Positions 5,839 through 6,239 of a stretch of 6,239 nt of DNA are shown here, piece after piece; position 1 is the stretch's first letter, and every line of letters starts with the position of its first letter. The stretch comes from Ruminococcus sp. (GTDB lineage: Bacteria > Bacillota > Clostridia > Oscillospirales > Ruminococcaceae): NCBI GenBank assembly GCA_003488415.1, contig DNLQ01000205.1, positions 1 to 6,239 of the forward strand. The letters are read 5' to 3'. A model generated the notes under the pieces. The model ran no database searches, had not been told where the DNA came from, and worked only from the letters and a program-made list of their open reading frames with translations. The position numbers were made by a program, and so were the translations under genes.

Positions 5839-6239
5839 AGTCTTTTTTTCCTCCGGCAGACTTGTTACTATTCCTGCATCATATCGCTGTACACTTATGG
5901 CATCTCCACCGGTTATGCCGGTCTCACTGTCTGTATCAGCGTTAATGATCCCTTCCGGAGAGAGTTCATATTTGCTTTTGTTGGCAACGTATTGAAGTAT
6001 TGCAACTGCATCGGCTACATTTATCTTGCCGTCGCAGTTCGCATCGCCGCACTTGCCTGCCGCAGCAGCGGTCTCTGTGGGAGCCGGCACTGTAGTAACA
6101 GGCTCCAGGGCAGCAGTGAGGCTTGCTGTAGTTGTGTTTATAGCTGTAGTGGAAGCTGACTTGGCAATTGTGGTAACGGGTTTAGCTGCGGTAGTTACGG
6201 GCTTTGCTGTAGTTGAGGTGGTTTTCGCTTCGGTAGTCA
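5836..6239 (-). CDS. Dockerin-bearing secreted protein, C-terminal 133 residues (truncated by window edge)
   Basis: The frame is open from the right edge of the window to TGA at 5838-5836. The first 60 or so visible residues are a low-complexity linker rich in Thr, Ala, Lys and Pro, with repeated AKPVTT-type units. They are followed by a type I dockerin with loops DANCDGKINVAD and DTDSETGITGGD and the closing RYDAGI, then a charged tail ending EEKKT. The dockerin is close to the C-terminal one of the downstream 980-residue protein. The functional part (enzyme, binding module or LRR) lies outside the window, so its role is unknown beyond attachment to a cohesin. A GTG at 6090-6088 could be mistaken for a start, but the linker clearly continues upstream of it and no Shine-Dalgarno sequence is present there. 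The next gene starts 13 nt after the stop. Confidence 0.9.
   Translation of the reverse strand, partial: TTEAKTTSTTAKPVTTAAKPVTTIAKSASTTAINTTTASLTAALEPVTTVPAPTETAAAAGKCGDANCDGKINVADAVAILQYVANKSKYELSPEGIINADTDSETGITGGDAISVQRYDAGIVTSLPEEKKT

Noticed and set aside
5836..6090. An 84-residue stand-alone dockerin protein starting at 6090
   Set aside because: The start would be GTG in the middle of a Thr-rich linker that stays open to the window edge. It is the tail of a longer gene.

Overview
The window reads as a Gram-positive gut or rumen anaerobe of the Ruminococcus / Oscillospiraceae type. Three observations support this. The ribosomal protein S12 has the Bacillus/Clostridium length with an N-terminal insertion. 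The neighbouring genes encode secreted proteins ending in type I dockerins, the plug modules of cellulosomes. The linkers are very rich in threonine. The genus is inferred; no species is claimed.

All genes lie on the minus strand, so transcription runs from the right end to the left. From right to left they are: (1) the last 133 codons of a secreted protein (5836-6239) with a Thr/Ala/Pro/Lys linker and a C-terminal dockerin; (2) a complete 980-residue secreted protein (2880-5822) with a dockerin-like EF-hand pair at its N terminus, three BspA-like leucine-rich-repeat (LRR_5) modules and a C-terminal dockerin; (3) a complete 775-residue secreted protein (491-2818) with one LRR_5 module, a run of 20 threonines, three Ig-like domains, a repetitive Thr/Glu/Val/Pro linker and a dockerin of a different sequence type; (4) the first 100 codons of rpsL (1-301), which normally heads the str operon (rpsL-rpsG-fusA-tuf).

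Genes 1 and 2 are tightly coupled: the TGA stop of the first lies inside the Shine-Dalgarno sequence of the second, and the gap is 13 nt. Genes 2 and 3 are 61 nt apart, separated by a perfect hairpin that lacks the U-tract of a terminator. All three may therefore be one transcript. Between gene 3 and rpsL, a strong hairpin and a perfect-consensus sigma-A promoter (TTGACA, 17 bp, TATAAT) are fused: the hairpin's 3' arm holds the -35 box. This looks like the boundary between the surface-protein operon and the ribosomal operon.

The three secreted proteins probably act outside the cell as non-catalytic binding or architectural subunits that dock onto cohesin-bearing scaffolds. No catalytic domain is visible. 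The most interesting points are the possible two-ended dockerin protein, the mixture of dockerin types in one operon, the cap-LRR-cap module seen four times, and the terminator/promoter overlap. No tRNA, rRNA, CRISPR array, insertion sequence or phage feature was seen.
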